Positions 27,501 to 35,705 of a stretch of 64,000 nucleotides of DNA are shown one piece after another; position 1 is the stretch's first letter; every line of letters starts with the position of its first letter. The stretch is from Parabacteroides timonensis (GTDB lineage Bacteria > Bacteroidota > Bacteroidia > Bacteroidales > Tannerellaceae), in NCBI RefSeq assembly GCF_900128505.1, contig NZ_LT669941.1, positions 4,091,019-4,155,018 of the forward strand, written 5' to 3'. The position numbers and the translations under genes were made by a program. The notes beneath the pieces are model-generated. The model was not told the DNA's origin. It saw only the letters and a program-made list of their open reading frames with translations, and did not search any database.

Positions 27501-28544
27501 TCCGGTGTATCCCTTTCCGGTAGTGGAATAGGTCTGGCACTGACTAGAGAAATTATATTGCAACACAAAGGAACGATCGGAGTGCGGAGTGTATTAGGTA
27601 AGGGGACTACATTTATAGTGACTCTCAAACTGGGTGAACAACATTTAACCGAAGAACAAAAAACAACAGAAGCCGCTGCGGTTGATATTTTACCTGTAGA
27701 AACATTGCGGCCGGAGGAAGAGATCGTTTTCTCCGATTCTCTGGATAATTCTTCTCCGGAGATAAAAGAGAATGCACTTTCTGTTCTGATTGTAGAGGAT
27801 AATGAAGATTTACTGCAAGTTCTGGAGGAAGCTTTCTCTATCAAATATAAGGTTTATAAAGCCAGTGAAGGAGAGGAAGGTATCCGTATTGCCGAAGAAA
27901 TGCAACCCGACTTGATCATCAGTGATGTGATGATGCCTGGCATGTCGGGTACGGCTATGTGCCAGCGGTTGAAGAAGAAATTTGAAACGTCGCATATCCC
28001 GATCCTCCTGCTAACGGCCCGTACGGATCTGGAAAGTGCCCTCGAGGGTATGAAGTGCGGAGCGAGCGATTATATAATGAAGCCCTTTAATCTGGAACTT
28101 CTTCTTTTGAAATGCAATAATGTGATCGCTACTTTGAGACGGCAACAGACTCGTTTCTGTACCGAAGCGGAATCGGCACCAACCGATCTGGCTACCAACC
28201 GCCTCGATCAGCAATTACTTGAAGACTCTGTCCGGATCATCGAAGAGAATATGGAAAATAAAGATTTCAATATCGACATGTGGTGTCGTCAGATTGCTAT
28301 CGGCCGTACACGTCTTGGTGGAAAGATAAAGGCTGTGACAGGACTTACCTTGAATGATTTTATTCTCCAGATAAAACTTAGAAAGTGTGCTTCCCTTTTG
28401 GAAAACAGCGAGCTGACTATCTCGGAAATAACCTGGAAAGCCGGCTTTTCGAGTCCCGGTTATATGGGTAAATGCTTTAAGGAATACTTCGGAGTTACTC
28501 CGATGCAATACCGTAATGGTAAAAATAAAAGCCGCTCCGAATAA
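24561..28544 (+). CDS. hybrid two-component system regulator (HTCS) of the second PUL
   Basis: Starting at the ATG at 24561, the 1327-residue protein combines a whole phosphorelay in one chain. It has a signal-anchor, a periplasmic two-propeller sensor (repeated blades such as DARGYIWFGNDNF and DIKGNIWIGSFGG) with a Y_Y_Y domain, and a membrane span at about 751-775. These are followed by HisKA (SHELRTPLTLM, His about 812), HATPase (DTGSGIP; GSGIGLAL), a receiver (VLIVEDNEDLL; phosphoacceptor Asp in LIISDVMMPGM near 1117) and a C-terminal AraC-type domain (ISEITWKAGFSSPGYMGKCFKEYF). HTCS proteins bind a breakdown sugar in the periplasm and activate the adjacent PUL. It is divergent from SusC-SusD-GH3, which is therefore its likely target. 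The ligand is unknown. Confidence 0.96.
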   Translation: MSFKNLYQLLCLLLVFPASAKELYFQHVDLNDGFTQPSAISIYEDARGYIWFGNDNFNVYDGRIVRSFRLSTYMDGVEDNNIHAICGDGEAFVYMLANNRVIAYNMRTEEFQRTDISANTLTYENQYLYYSSKNILYRYRLDAEPKELYAFQDSTITIRSLLLSDAGWLLGTNKGLYEYTGGTVRSLLENESISSLFKDAQNRLWVGTGSNGVRVYNDGTWIALQENSPVCPLVNNQVRCINQDIKGNIWIGSFGGITVVKPSLQDYYHLSHKEQVSWSLQHSSVYAIHRDSQGGMWVGTYYGGLSYFNPDTENYTFYGISPSDPNSLNGFLFGKMTEDTKGNLYIATEHGGLNSMDLKTQKIKRFDSGPSRIPCRTTKSVWYDADRDRLYVGTFLRGLLCSTSSGPFEQIGADVLVEDHQQIITDLIPWKGNLIVVSQGGIYLLDLETQKLSWLFTDPDLLSQTGVIIRAAYLDMEDRLWLAPANREILCVNMDTRKVEDILSVKGMIGKKPVQSITGDNRGNLYFVVVGMGVLRYEPLNDFWACYNQEQGQLLTNEPFKVCVTPMGRLLITSIRGITLLDMKKGKSTHTLLGTSSPLHRLNSNCGVYISPKDSTIFIGGVEGIIATKESGLAATTVPYTISFNSLYVDNTLMTPSSASTPLKEGIAYTSELTLPYDRNNLTIGFTSTNYRYADKNLFEYKLEGLDKQWTRTRHPLIIYTSLSPGKYRLLVREVGEGKQIAMDIRIRPPFYASVYAFGIYVLLTVLFLVWLIRFNRSRAVLKASLEMEHREKLRIEKLNQMKLKFYINISHELRTPLTLMVSQIDLILQNYDLGGTFRNKLLKVRQYTGQMQQLITEVLDFRRLEQGKMPFHASKQNLVAFIQQIFDSFRDYAAVNHIQYKLDTAEENIPVWFDPAQIRKVFNNLLSNAFKFTPKEGSITITIIQKKDIAEIRISDTGSGIPQSQQDHIFDRFYQADNASGVSLSGSGIGLALTREIILQHKGTIGVRSVLGKGTTFIVTLKLGEQHLTEEQKTTEAAAVDILPVETLRPEEEIVFSDSLDNSSPEIKENALSVLIVEDNEDLLQVLEEAFSIKYKVYKASEGEEGIRIAEEMQPDLIISDVMMPGMSGTAMCQRLKKKFETSHIPILLLTARTDLESALEGMKCGASDYIMKPFNLELLLLKCNNVIATLRRQQTRFCTEAESAPTDLATNRLDQQLLEDSVRIIEENMENKDFNIDMWCRQIAIGRTRLGGKIKAVTGLTLNDFILQIKLRKCASLLENSELTISEITWKAGFSSPGYMGKCFKEYFGVTPMQYRNGKNKSRSE

Positions 28545-28559
28545 AACGGAACGGCTTTT
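28527..28559. terminator. bidirectional terminator between the HTCS and ychF genes
   Basis: AAAAGCCG-C-TCCG pairs with CGGA-A-CGGCTTTT around a seven-base loop; the stop codon of the HTCS gene falls inside the loop region. The minus strand continues with a T-rich stretch (TTTTATTTTT), so the hairpin can also end ychF transcription arriving from the other side. Confidence 0.7.
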
Positions 28560-28589
28560 AGTATCTTATTTATACCTTATTTTTTGTGA

Positions 28590-29693
28590 TTATACATTGA
28601 AACGGAAGTGCATGATATCACCATCCTGTACCACATATTCTTTTCCTTCTACGCTCATCTTTCCGGCCTCTTTCACGGCTGCTTCGGAACCATAATGAAT
28701 GAAATCATCATATTTGATCACTTCTGCACGAATGAATCCTTTTTCAAAATCCGTGTGGATCACACCGGCACATTGAGGAGCCTTCCAGCCTTTTTCGAAT
28801 GTCCAAGCACGTACTTCCTGTACGCCGGCAGTGAGGTAAGTTTGCAGGTTCAATAAGCTGTAAGCCGATTTGATCAAACGCGCTACACCTGACTCTTCCA
28901 GCCCGATTTCCTGTAGGAACATCTGGCGTTCTTCGTAAGTCTCGAACTCGGCAATTTCGCTTTCAATCTTGGCAGCTACTACCAGGATTTCTGCGTTTTC
29001 GTCTTTTACTGCTTCGCGTACTGCTTCTACGTATTTGTTACCGTTTACGGCGCTGGCTTCGTCTACGTTGCAGACATACATCACCGGTTTACTCGTCAGC
29101 AGAAAGAGTTCGTGAGCTATCTTTTGTTCGTCTTTTGTTTCGAACGTAACTGTACGGGCACTCTTACCTTGTTCCAGGGCTTCTTTGTATTTTACCAATA
29201 CTTCGTAAGCCTGTTTGGCTTGTTTGTCGCCGCCTGTCTGGGCTTGTTTCTGTACTTTGGCAATACGGCTGTCGATCGTTTCCAGGTCTTTGATCTGGAG
29301 TTCCGCATCGATGATTTCCTTATCGCGTACAGGGTCTACCTTACCGTCTACGTGTACGATATTTTCATCGTCGAAACAACGTAACACATGTAGGATAGCA
29401 TCTGTTTCACGGATATTCGCAAGGAATTTATTTCCCAATCCTTCTCCCTTACTGGCTCCTTTTACCAGGCCGGCGATATCGACGATCTCTACCGTAGTAG
29501 GAACGATCTGTTTCGGGTTGATCAGCTCTGCCAGCTTGTTCAGACGTTCGTCGGGAACGGTGATAACACCTACGTTCGGTTCGATCGTACAGAACGGGAA
29601 GTTTGCAGACTGTGCTTTTGCATTCGATAAGCAGTTGAAAAGAGTAGATTTCCCTACGTTCGGAAGACCTACGATGCCACATTGTAATGCCAT
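28590..29693 (-). CDS. ychF: redox-regulated ATPase YchF (Obg-family)
   Basis: The 367-residue protein has the YchF layout: a P-loop GIVGLPNVGKST at residues 6-17, Switch region (VEIVDIAGLVKGASKGEGLG), and a helical coiled segment and C-terminal TGS domain (MSVEGKEYVVQDGDIMHFRF). The G4 position reads YVCNVDE, lacking the usual NKxD of GTPases, which explains the ATP preference of the family. It associates with ribosomes and affects translation and stress responses. Length and all landmarks are normal. It is a single-gene unit, divergent from the GNAT gene. Confidence 0.97.
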   Translation of the reverse strand: MALQCGIVGLPNVGKSTLFNCLSNAKAQSANFPFCTIEPNVGVITVPDERLNKLAELINPKQIVPTTVEIVDIAGLVKGASKGEGLGNKFLANIRETDAILHVLRCFDDENIVHVDGKVDPVRDKEIIDAELQIKDLETIDSRIAKVQKQAQTGGDKQAKQAYEVLVKYKEALEQGKSARTVTFETKDEQKIAHELFLLTSKPVMYVCNVDEASAVNGNKYVEAVREAVKDENAEILVVAAKIESEIAEFETYEERQMFLQEIGLEESGVARLIKSAYSLLNLQTYLTAGVQEVRAWTFEKGWKAPQCAGVIHTDFEKGFIRAEVIKYDDFIHYGSEAAVKEAGKMSVEGKEYVVQDGDIMHFRFNV

Positions 29694-29750
29694 ATTGTTA
29701 TAGTATTTTTTTTATTGTCAATTATATTCCTTTCACCTCGTTTTGGTGTG

Positions 29751-29788
29751 CAAAGGTAATCAATTTTTTGCATGAATGATTATCTTTG
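29751..29788. promoter_or_regulatory. divergent -7 boxes for ychF and the GNAT gene
   Basis: TACCTTTG lies on the minus strand at 29758-29751, 58 bases ahead of ychF. TATCTTTG lies on the plus strand at 29781-29788, 26 bases ahead of the GNAT gene. Both match TAnnTTTG; clear -33 boxes are not seen, and the two promoters would overlap. Confidence 0.45.
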
Positions 29789-29813
29789 CCTATCGAATGA
29801 TATATAGAAGGTT

Positions 29814-30416
29814 ATGCAAGAAAAGCAGGAAGAGATGAATGAGCTTATAGAAACGGAACGCCTTATTTTACGCCAGTTTGTCGAAGAAGATGCAGAAGCT
29901 TTATTTCTTATCCTGAGTGATAAGGAAGTGAATACTTTCTTACCTATGTTTCCTCTTACAGATATAGAGGAAGCAAAAGTGTATCTTCAAAAGAAGTACC
30001 TGGATAGCTATGTCCGGAAAGAAGGATTTCAGTATGCTGTTTGTTTGAAAGAAGACAATGTCCCGATCGGATATGTCCATGTAAGCGGTGATGATAGCCA
30101 TGATTTGGGGTATGGGCTCAGAAAAGAATTCTGGCATAAAGGGTTTATTTCAGAGGCTTGCCGGGCGGTGGTGGATATGCTGAAACAGACAGATATCCGG
30201 TATATTACCGCTACGCACGATGTAAACAATCCTCGAAGTGGGAAGGTTATGCAGAGTATAGGCATGAAGTATCAATATTCTTATGAAGAGCAATGGCAAC
30301 CTAAAGATTTCCTGGTTACATTCAGAATGTACCAATTGAACTTTGACGGGAATGACGAGCGGGTTTACAGGAAGTACTGGGAGCAGTATCCCGTTCATTT
30401 TGTAGAAGACATTTAA
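29814..30416 (+). CDS. GNAT-family N-acetyltransferase (RimJ/RimL type)
   Basis: The 200-residue protein begins LIETERLILRQFVEEDAEALF, the standard opening of the RimJ/RimL-like acetyltransferase group. It has the acetyl-CoA region as LGYGLRKEFWHKGFISEACRAV and a closing MQSIGMKYQYSYEEQWQ. Such enzymes move an acetyl group from acetyl-CoA to an amine on a protein end, antibiotic or small metabolite; the substrate here cannot be told. A second start at 29835 (MNELIETER) is possible. The C-terminal 25 residues extend slightly beyond the usual fold. Confidence 0.85.
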   Translation: MQEKQEEMNELIETERLILRQFVEEDAEALFLILSDKEVNTFLPMFPLTDIEEAKVYLQKKYLDSYVRKEGFQYAVCLKEDNVPIGYVHVSGDDSHDLGYGLRKEFWHKGFISEACRAVVDMLKQTDIRYITATHDVNNPRSGKVMQSIGMKYQYSYEEQWQPKDFLVTFRMYQLNFDGNDERVYRKYWEQYPVHFVEDI

Positions 30417-30446
30417 GCGCTATATACTATAAGTATAATTTACAAA

Positions 30447-30551
30447 ATAACTATCATACTATCATTTTCTGATTTAATGCCTTGAATGATAACTATTTGT
30501 ATTATGATAGTTGCCAGAAATAACTATCATTCCATCTATCATAACTATCAT
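30447..30551. repeat. cluster of AACTATCAT repeats
   Basis: The nonamer AACTATCAT occurs at about 30449, 30522 and 30543 in direct orientation and once inverted (ATGATAGTT at 30504-30512). The inverted copy and the one at 30522 form a perfect nine-pair hairpin around a nine-base loop. The array lies downstream of the GNAT gene and beyond the stop of polA, in DNA with no gene. Confidence 0.6.
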
Positions 30552-30626
30552 TCATTGTGTGTAGACTTATGACTTTTTTGACTAAGTATATGACTTAAGA
30601 TCAGAAAGATAATGATATAAGTTTAC

Positions 30627-30709
30627 CGAGACCCGGGTCTCGTCCCCTTTTACACCCGGGTGTGAGCATCGTTGGGATGGGGGTGTAAAAGGGGGCGAAA
30701 TGGGGGTGT
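30627..30709. repeat. nested palindromes in the GNAT-polA intergenic region
   Basis: Three structures are packed together: a perfect 16-base palindrome CGAGACCCGGGTCTCG (30627-30642), a perfect 12-base palindrome ACACCCGGGTGT (30652-30663), and a perfect 14-base inverted repeat CCCCTTTTACACCC (30644-30657) with its complement at 30681-30694. GGGGGTGT is also directly repeated near 30679 and 30702. The GC-rich block stands out against the AT-rich flanks. Whether it acts as a transcription terminator between convergent genes or is a mobile repeat is unknown. Confidence 0.65.
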
Positions 30710-30796
30710 TATATACTATTTGTAGCTATATCGCTCAAATTAAGTCACCTGTTTTAGAGAAATATCTAGGATGATACGAGATCTAAAACGATATAG

Positions 30797-33574
30797 TTAA
30801 TGTGCCTCCAACCAGTTGTTCCCTTCGCCGCAATCGGCAATCAGAGGAACCTGTAACTTGATCGCACCTTCCATTTCTTCCAGGACGATCTGTTTTACCT
30901 TCTCCAATTCATCATTGCAGACATTGAAGTTTAATTCGTCATGCACCTGAAGGGTCATTTTGCTTTTTAATCCTTCTGCTTCGAAACGGTTGAAGATACG
31001 TACCATCGCTACCTTGATGATGTCGGCGGCACTGCCCTGGATAGGAGCATTGATCGCGTTTCGTTCGGCATAGCCACGGACGATGGCGTTGTGCGAATTG
31101 ATATCCGGCAGATAGCGTTTGCGTTTGAAGATCGTTTCCACATACCCTTTTTCCTTGGCAATGCGGATACTTTCGTCCATATAATCACGGATACCCGGAT
31201 AGCTTTTGAAATACCCTTCTATAAGCTCTTTTGATTCCGCCCTGGGAATGTTCAGCCGTTCGGCAAGGCCGAATATCGAGATGCCGTAGATAATCCCAAA
31301 ATTGGCTGTTTTGGCCTTACGACGCATGTCGCTGGTTACTTCTTCTACCGGAATGCCGTATATTTTAGCAGCAGTGGCAGCGTGAATGTCTGCTCCGCTA
31401 CGGAAGGCTTCGATCATATGCTCGTCATTACTCAGATGGGCCATGATACGCAGTTCGATCTGCGAATAGTCGGCCGAGAAGAAGGTACAATCTTTACTAT
31501 CCGGAATGAATGCTTTGCGGATTTCGCGTCCTAACTCGTCCCGGATAGGGATATTTTGCAGGTTCGGATTGGTCGAACTCAGACGACCGGTGGCAGTGAC
31601 TGTCTGGTTGTATGAGGTATGGACTTTCCCTGTTACCGGACTGATTAGTTCGGGCAAGGCGTCGATGTAAGTACTCAGTAACTTTTTCAGTCCGCGATAT
31701 TCCAATAGCTTGCCTACGACCGGATGTTTCGAACGGAGTTTTTCCAATATGTCTTCGCTGGTGCTGTAACTACCTGTTTTTGTCTTTTTAGCTTTCTCTT
31801 CGATCTTTAGACGTTCGAAAAGGATTTCACCGACCTGCTTGCTGGAATTGATGTTAAACTTCACACCGGCCAGTTCATAGATTTCTTTTTCCAATTTTTT
31901 CAGGGCATCGGTCAGTTCTTCCGACGACTGTTTCAAAGCGACTGTGTCGAGCTTAACGCCTGTCTGCTCCATTTCTGCCAGTACATATATTAATGGCATT
32001 TCAATGTCGAAGAAGAGCGATTCGATTCCGGTCTTCTCGAGTTCTGGCGCAAAGAAGTTTTTTAGCTTCAGGGTAACGTCGGCATCTTCGGCGGCATACT
32101 CGGCAATTTGTGCCAAAGGTACGTCGCGCATGCACAACTGATTTTTTCCTTTTGACCCGATAAGCTCCGTGATGGGGATCGGTTTATATTTGAGATAGGT
32201 TTCCGCCAGATAGTCCATTCCGTGTCGTAACTCCGGGTTGAGAAGGTAATGGGCGATCATAGTGTCGAACAGCGGACCGGCTACCCGCACTCCATACTTG
32301 CGGAGGACCATGATATCGAATTTAATATTCTGACCTATCTTTTGCGATTTGCGATTTTGCAGGGCAGGGGAGAAGTGGGCTATTACTTTGGCCGCCTCTT
32401 CCTTGTCGGCCGGAACCGGAACGTACCAGGCTTCATTTTCCTTTACAGCGAACGACATTCCGACCAGTCCGGCTGTCAGTGGATCGATGCCGTCAGTTTC
32501 CGTGTCAAAAGCAAAAAAATTCTGATCCATCAAAAATTGACCTAATTTGGCTCTTTCTTCTTCAGAATCAACGACTTTGTAGTTGTGAGGTGTCGATTTT
32601 AAGTTCGCGAGAGTCGAATATTTGGGAACACTCGGCTCCTCGGGCGCAAATATGTCAAACAGAGAGCCTTGAACAGGGCCCTTTGCAACTTTCGGTGCGG
32701 CAGGCTTTTTCTCCTCTGATGTTAGCTTGTTAATAAATGTTCTGAATTCTAATTCTGTGTAAATCTCAGTCAACCGGGCTTCGTTCGGTTTTTCGCGGAT
32801 GCATTTCGCCGCATCGAACTGGATGGGCACATCCGTCTTGATCGTTGCCAGGAATTTGGAGAAACGAATTTGCTCTACATTTTCTGTTACCCTTTTATGA
32901 AGTGCTCCTTTCAGTTTGTCGGTATTCTCCAGCAAGTTTTCGATCGAGCCATATTCTTCGAGTAATTTTTGGGCTGTCTTTTCTCCCACACCCGGACAAC
33001 CCGGAATGTTATCGGAACTGTCACCCATCAAACCCAGCAGGTCGATAACCTGGTCGACCGAGGTCAGCGAGTATTTGTCGAGTACTTCTTTTACGCCCAT
33101 CACTTCGTAGTCGCCTCCGAATTTGGGACGGTACATAAATATATGGTCGGATACCAGCTGTCCGTAGTCTTTGTCGGGTGTCATCATAAAGACTTCGAAT
33201 CCCTCTTTTTCTGCCTGCTTCGAGATCGTACCTATCACATCGTCTGCTTCGAAACGGGGGACTTCCAGTATCGGGATATTGTATCCTTCAATAATATCCT
33301 TAATAATAGGTACGGACTGCCGGATCACTTCGGGGGTTTCTTCCCGCTGTGCCTTGTACAGTTCGTATGCTTCATGACGGAAGGTAGGCCCTTTGGGGTC
33401 GAAAGCTACGGCGATATGTGTCGGATTCTCACGTTTTAAAACGTCTTCCAGACTGTTTATAAACCCGAAAATGGCCGATGTATTCATGCCTTTTGAGTTA
33501 ATACGCGGATTTTTAAGAAAAGCGTAGTACGATCGATAGATCAGTGCGTACGCATCTATGAGGAATAACTTCAT
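30797..33574 (-). CDS. polA: DNA polymerase I
   Basis: Start placed at the ATG at 33574 (MKLFLIDAYALIYRSYYAF); an upstream GTG is less likely. The 925-residue protein has the 5'-3' flap nuclease (to about 290, with PGVGEKTAQKLLEEYGS), a 3'-5' exonuclease that keeps its acidic residues (FAFDTETDG; AAEDADVTLKL), and the polymerase domain. Its motifs are TATGRLSSTNPNLQNIP, FSADYSQIELR, KTANFGIIYG and LQVHDELNF. It fills gaps left by Okazaki fragment processing and excision repair. The intact exonuclease motif suggests proofreading is retained. It stands alone, with the uvrC group nearby. Confidence 0.98.
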   Translation of the reverse strand: MKLFLIDAYALIYRSYYAFLKNPRINSKGMNTSAIFGFINSLEDVLKRENPTHIAVAFDPKGPTFRHEAYELYKAQREETPEVIRQSVPIIKDIIEGYNIPILEVPRFEADDVIGTISKQAEKEGFEVFMMTPDKDYGQLVSDHIFMYRPKFGGDYEVMGVKEVLDKYSLTSVDQVIDLLGLMGDSSDNIPGCPGVGEKTAQKLLEEYGSIENLLENTDKLKGALHKRVTENVEQIRFSKFLATIKTDVPIQFDAAKCIREKPNEARLTEIYTELEFRTFINKLTSEEKKPAAPKVAKGPVQGSLFDIFAPEEPSVPKYSTLANLKSTPHNYKVVDSEEERAKLGQFLMDQNFFAFDTETDGIDPLTAGLVGMSFAVKENEAWYVPVPADKEEAAKVIAHFSPALQNRKSQKIGQNIKFDIMVLRKYGVRVAGPLFDTMIAHYLLNPELRHGMDYLAETYLKYKPIPITELIGSKGKNQLCMRDVPLAQIAEYAAEDADVTLKLKNFFAPELEKTGIESLFFDIEMPLIYVLAEMEQTGVKLDTVALKQSSEELTDALKKLEKEIYELAGVKFNINSSKQVGEILFERLKIEEKAKKTKTGSYSTSEDILEKLRSKHPVVGKLLEYRGLKKLLSTYIDALPELISPVTGKVHTSYNQTVTATGRLSSTNPNLQNIPIRDELGREIRKAFIPDSKDCTFFSADYSQIELRIMAHLSNDEHMIEAFRSGADIHAATAAKIYGIPVEEVTSDMRRKAKTANFGIIYGISIFGLAERLNIPRAESKELIEGYFKSYPGIRDYMDESIRIAKEKGYVETIFKRKRYLPDINSHNAIVRGYAERNAINAPIQGSAADIIKVAMVRIFNRFEAEGLKSKMTLQVHDELNFNVCNDELEKVKQIVLEEMEGAIKLQVPLIADCGEGNNWLEAH

Positions 33575-33647
33575 CTCTTTTAACACGTTTTAGGGTGACA
33601 ATAGACGGTAAATGTACGAAAAAACTCGCTTACTCAATACTTTTTGT

Positions 33648-33655
33648 TAATTTTG
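33648..33655 (+). promoter_or_regulatory. -7 box of the polyprenyl synthase gene
   Basis: TAATTTTG matches TAnnTTTG and lies 17 bases ahead of the ATG at 33673. No TTG is found at -33. Confidence 0.4.
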
Positions 33656-33672
33656 CGAATCTTTGAAAGATT

Positions 33673-34647
33673 ATGAATGACAGAAAGAAAATAGAAGAAC
33701 CGGTTGCGGAAGAGTTTAAACGCTTTAACGATGAATTTGCGGATTCACTTCGTAGTGAGACGCGCAGATTACAGGCGGCTATCGATCAGATATTGAATGC
33801 CAGCGGTAAACATGTTCGTCCGTTATTGGTATTGCTTACAGCTAAAGCTTGTGGAAAAGTGACCGATCATACGATTAATTCGGCTGTTTTCCTAGAGTTG
33901 CTGCATACGGCTACGCTGATACACGACGATGTGATCGATGAAACGAAAGAACGTCGGGGAGTCCCTTCCCTGAATGCCATTTTCGACAACCGTATTTCTG
34001 TATTGGTGGGCGATTATATTCTTTCCACCGCATTGATCCGTTCTATTCAGACAGGCAATCTGCAAATCATAAATATCGTATCGAACCTTGGACGTGACTT
34101 GTCGGAGGGGGAGATCAAACAGCTCGAAACAGCCGAGGAAACGATCCTGGATGAAGCTTGTTATATGCAGGTTATAAAGAAAAAGACGGCGACGCTGCTT
34201 TCTTCCTGTACGGAGATCGGTGCTATTTCAGCAGATGCTTCTCCCGAAATGGTAAAGATGTGTCGTAAGTTCGGGGAGTATCTGGGGTATTGTTTCCAGA
34301 TCAAAGACGATATTTTCGACTATTATAAAGAAATGAATATCGGAAAACCTACCGGTAATGATATTCGCGAAGGAAAGGTTACTTTGCCTTTGTTGCATGC
34401 CCTGGAGCAGGGTAGGAGAGAAGATGTGGAATCTCTTCTGAAAGTGATCCACGATAAGGATTTTTCTGCTGAGAATATCGATGCTTTGATTGAGTTTGCC
34501 AAAGCCAATGGTGGTATCGAATATGCAGAATTGCGGATGAAAGAGTATCGTGATAAGGCAGTGGAGGTTCTTATGCAGTTTCCGGAATCGGATGCCCGGA
34601 ACGGTCTTCTTTTACTGGCCGATTATATTATGGAGAGACAAAAATAG
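33673..34647 (+). CDS. ispB: polyprenyl diphosphate synthase (octaprenyl-type)
   Basis: This 324-residue trans-prenyltransferase has both aspartate-rich motifs: the first as LIHDDVIDETKERRG at about residues 84-98, the second as FQIKDDIFDYY at about 213-223, plus the GKHVRPLLVLL segment that binds the diphosphate. It extends farnesyl or geranylgeranyl diphosphate with isopentenyl units to make the long side chain of menaquinone. The exact chain length cannot be read reliably, so the symbol is tentative. It converges with deoC, with a long hairpin between the two. Confidence 0.9.
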   Translation: MNDRKKIEEPVAEEFKRFNDEFADSLRSETRRLQAAIDQILNASGKHVRPLLVLLTAKACGKVTDHTINSAVFLELLHTATLIHDDVIDETKERRGVPSLNAIFDNRISVLVGDYILSTALIRSIQTGNLQIINIVSNLGRDLSEGEIKQLETAEETILDEACYMQVIKKKTATLLSSCTEIGAISADASPEMVKMCRKFGEYLGYCFQIKDDIFDYYKEMNIGKPTGNDIREGKVTLPLLHALEQGRREDVESLLKVIHDKDFSAENIDALIEFAKANGGIEYAELRMKEYRDKAVEVLMQFPESDARNGLLLLADYIMERQK

Positions 34648-34659
34648 ATTATATATTAG

Positions 34660-34759
34660 AAAGGGGACGCAGATTGCGCAGAAAACGCAGACGGACGCAG
34701 ATTTTGAATAATTTCTATCTGCGTCCGTCTGCGTTTTCTGCGTCGTCTGCGTCCCCTTT
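34660..34759. repeat. 43-bp-arm hairpin built from ACGCAGA units
   Basis: The left arm (34660-34702) and right arm (34717-34759) pair at about 40 of 43 positions around a 14-base loop. Each arm contains several copies of ACGCAGA, and each ends in an AAAGGGG/CCCCTTT closing clamp. It fills nearly all the gap between the convergent ispB and deoC genes and ends in six T residues on the plus strand. It could serve as a terminator for either gene, but arm length and repetition point to a REP-like or mobile repeat. Confidence 0.75.
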
Positions 34760-34782
34760 TTTAGGTTATAACACCTTGACCG

Positions 34783-35703
34783 TTATTTTCCCAATCGGTG
34801 TTCAATATCTTCTACCAGGCTGCTGGCACCGATACGGAACAAATTCTTGTTCAGCCAGTCATTCCCCAGTACTTCTTTAACGATCGTGTAGTACTTAACG
34901 GCATCTTCTGCTGTGCGAACACCACCGGATACTTTAATGCCGATCTGTTTACCTGTGATGGAATGGTACTTTTTGAGCACTTTACACATCGTATAAACGG
35001 CTTCCGGGGTTGCACCGGGATAACCCTTGCCTGTCGATGTCTTAATGAAATCAGTACCCGAATACAGGGCAAGGATGGCAGCCTTTTGGATATTCTCCGG
35101 AGTTAGCAGGGCACCGGTTTCCAGAATGACTTTCAGCTTACCTTCGCGACAACTGTCTTTGATCTCCTGTATCTCTTCTGTCAACTCATTGTAGTTTTCT
35201 TCCAGGAAGTATCCGAGATTCATAACCACGTCTATTTCGTCGGCTCCCGACATAATAGCCATGGCTGTTTCTGCTATTTTCACTTCCGTGAATGTCTGCG
35301 AAGAAGGGAATCCTCCGGCTACCGAAGCTATCTTTACTTCCTGGGCGGCCAGTGCTTGCTTGACCGTTTCCACAAAGAGGGGATAGGTGCAGATCGCTGC
35401 GACATTCGGTACGTCGGGACGAGTGCCCTCGAAATCATTTACGCGGTCTACCAGCTTCCATATACTTTCCTTTGTATCGATGCTGGTCAGCGAGGTCAGG
35501 TCGATGAATCCGTGGATTTGCTTCAGAACGTCGGGAGTGAAGTTCTCCTTTTCATGCTTGTCAAGGATCGAAGCAACGTGTTTCCCTACTATCTCTTCTG
35601 TTCCGGCGGGATCGAATTTAGCGAACGCTTCATGGTATTTGTCCATGTGTTCGTGGTCATGATCGTGGTTATGTCCGCAACTGCAATTGTGTTCGTGTGC
35701 CAT
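34783..35703 (-). CDS. deoC: deoxyribose-phosphate aldolase with His-rich N-terminus
   Basis: The 306-residue enzyme cleaves 2-deoxyribose-5-phosphate to glyceraldehyde-3-phosphate and acetaldehyde. Landmarks are AICTYPLFV, ASVAGGFPSSQT, the Schiff-base lysine in DFIKTSTGKGYPGATPEAV, and GIKVSGGVRTAEDA. Unusually, the first 20 residues carry a Cys/His run (HNCSCGHNHDHDHEH) that looks like a metal-binding tail. The chain is longer than typical DeoC proteins because of this tail and an inserted helical lead. It is the last gene of the tight group uvrC-dtd-mazG-deoC, two bases after the MazG-like gene. Confidence 0.95.
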   Translation of the reverse strand: MAHEHNCSCGHNHDHDHEHMDKYHEAFAKFDPAGTEEIVGKHVASILDKHEKENFTPDVLKQIHGFIDLTSLTSIDTKESIWKLVDRVNDFEGTRPDVPNVAAICTYPLFVETVKQALAAQEVKIASVAGGFPSSQTFTEVKIAETAMAIMSGADEIDVVMNLGYFLEENYNELTEEIQEIKDSCREGKLKVILETGALLTPENIQKAAILALYSGTDFIKTSTGKGYPGATPEAVYTMCKVLKKYHSITGKQIGIKVSGGVRTAEDAVKYYTIVKEVLGNDWLNKNLFRIGASSLVEDIEHRLGK

Positions 35704-35705
35704 CG

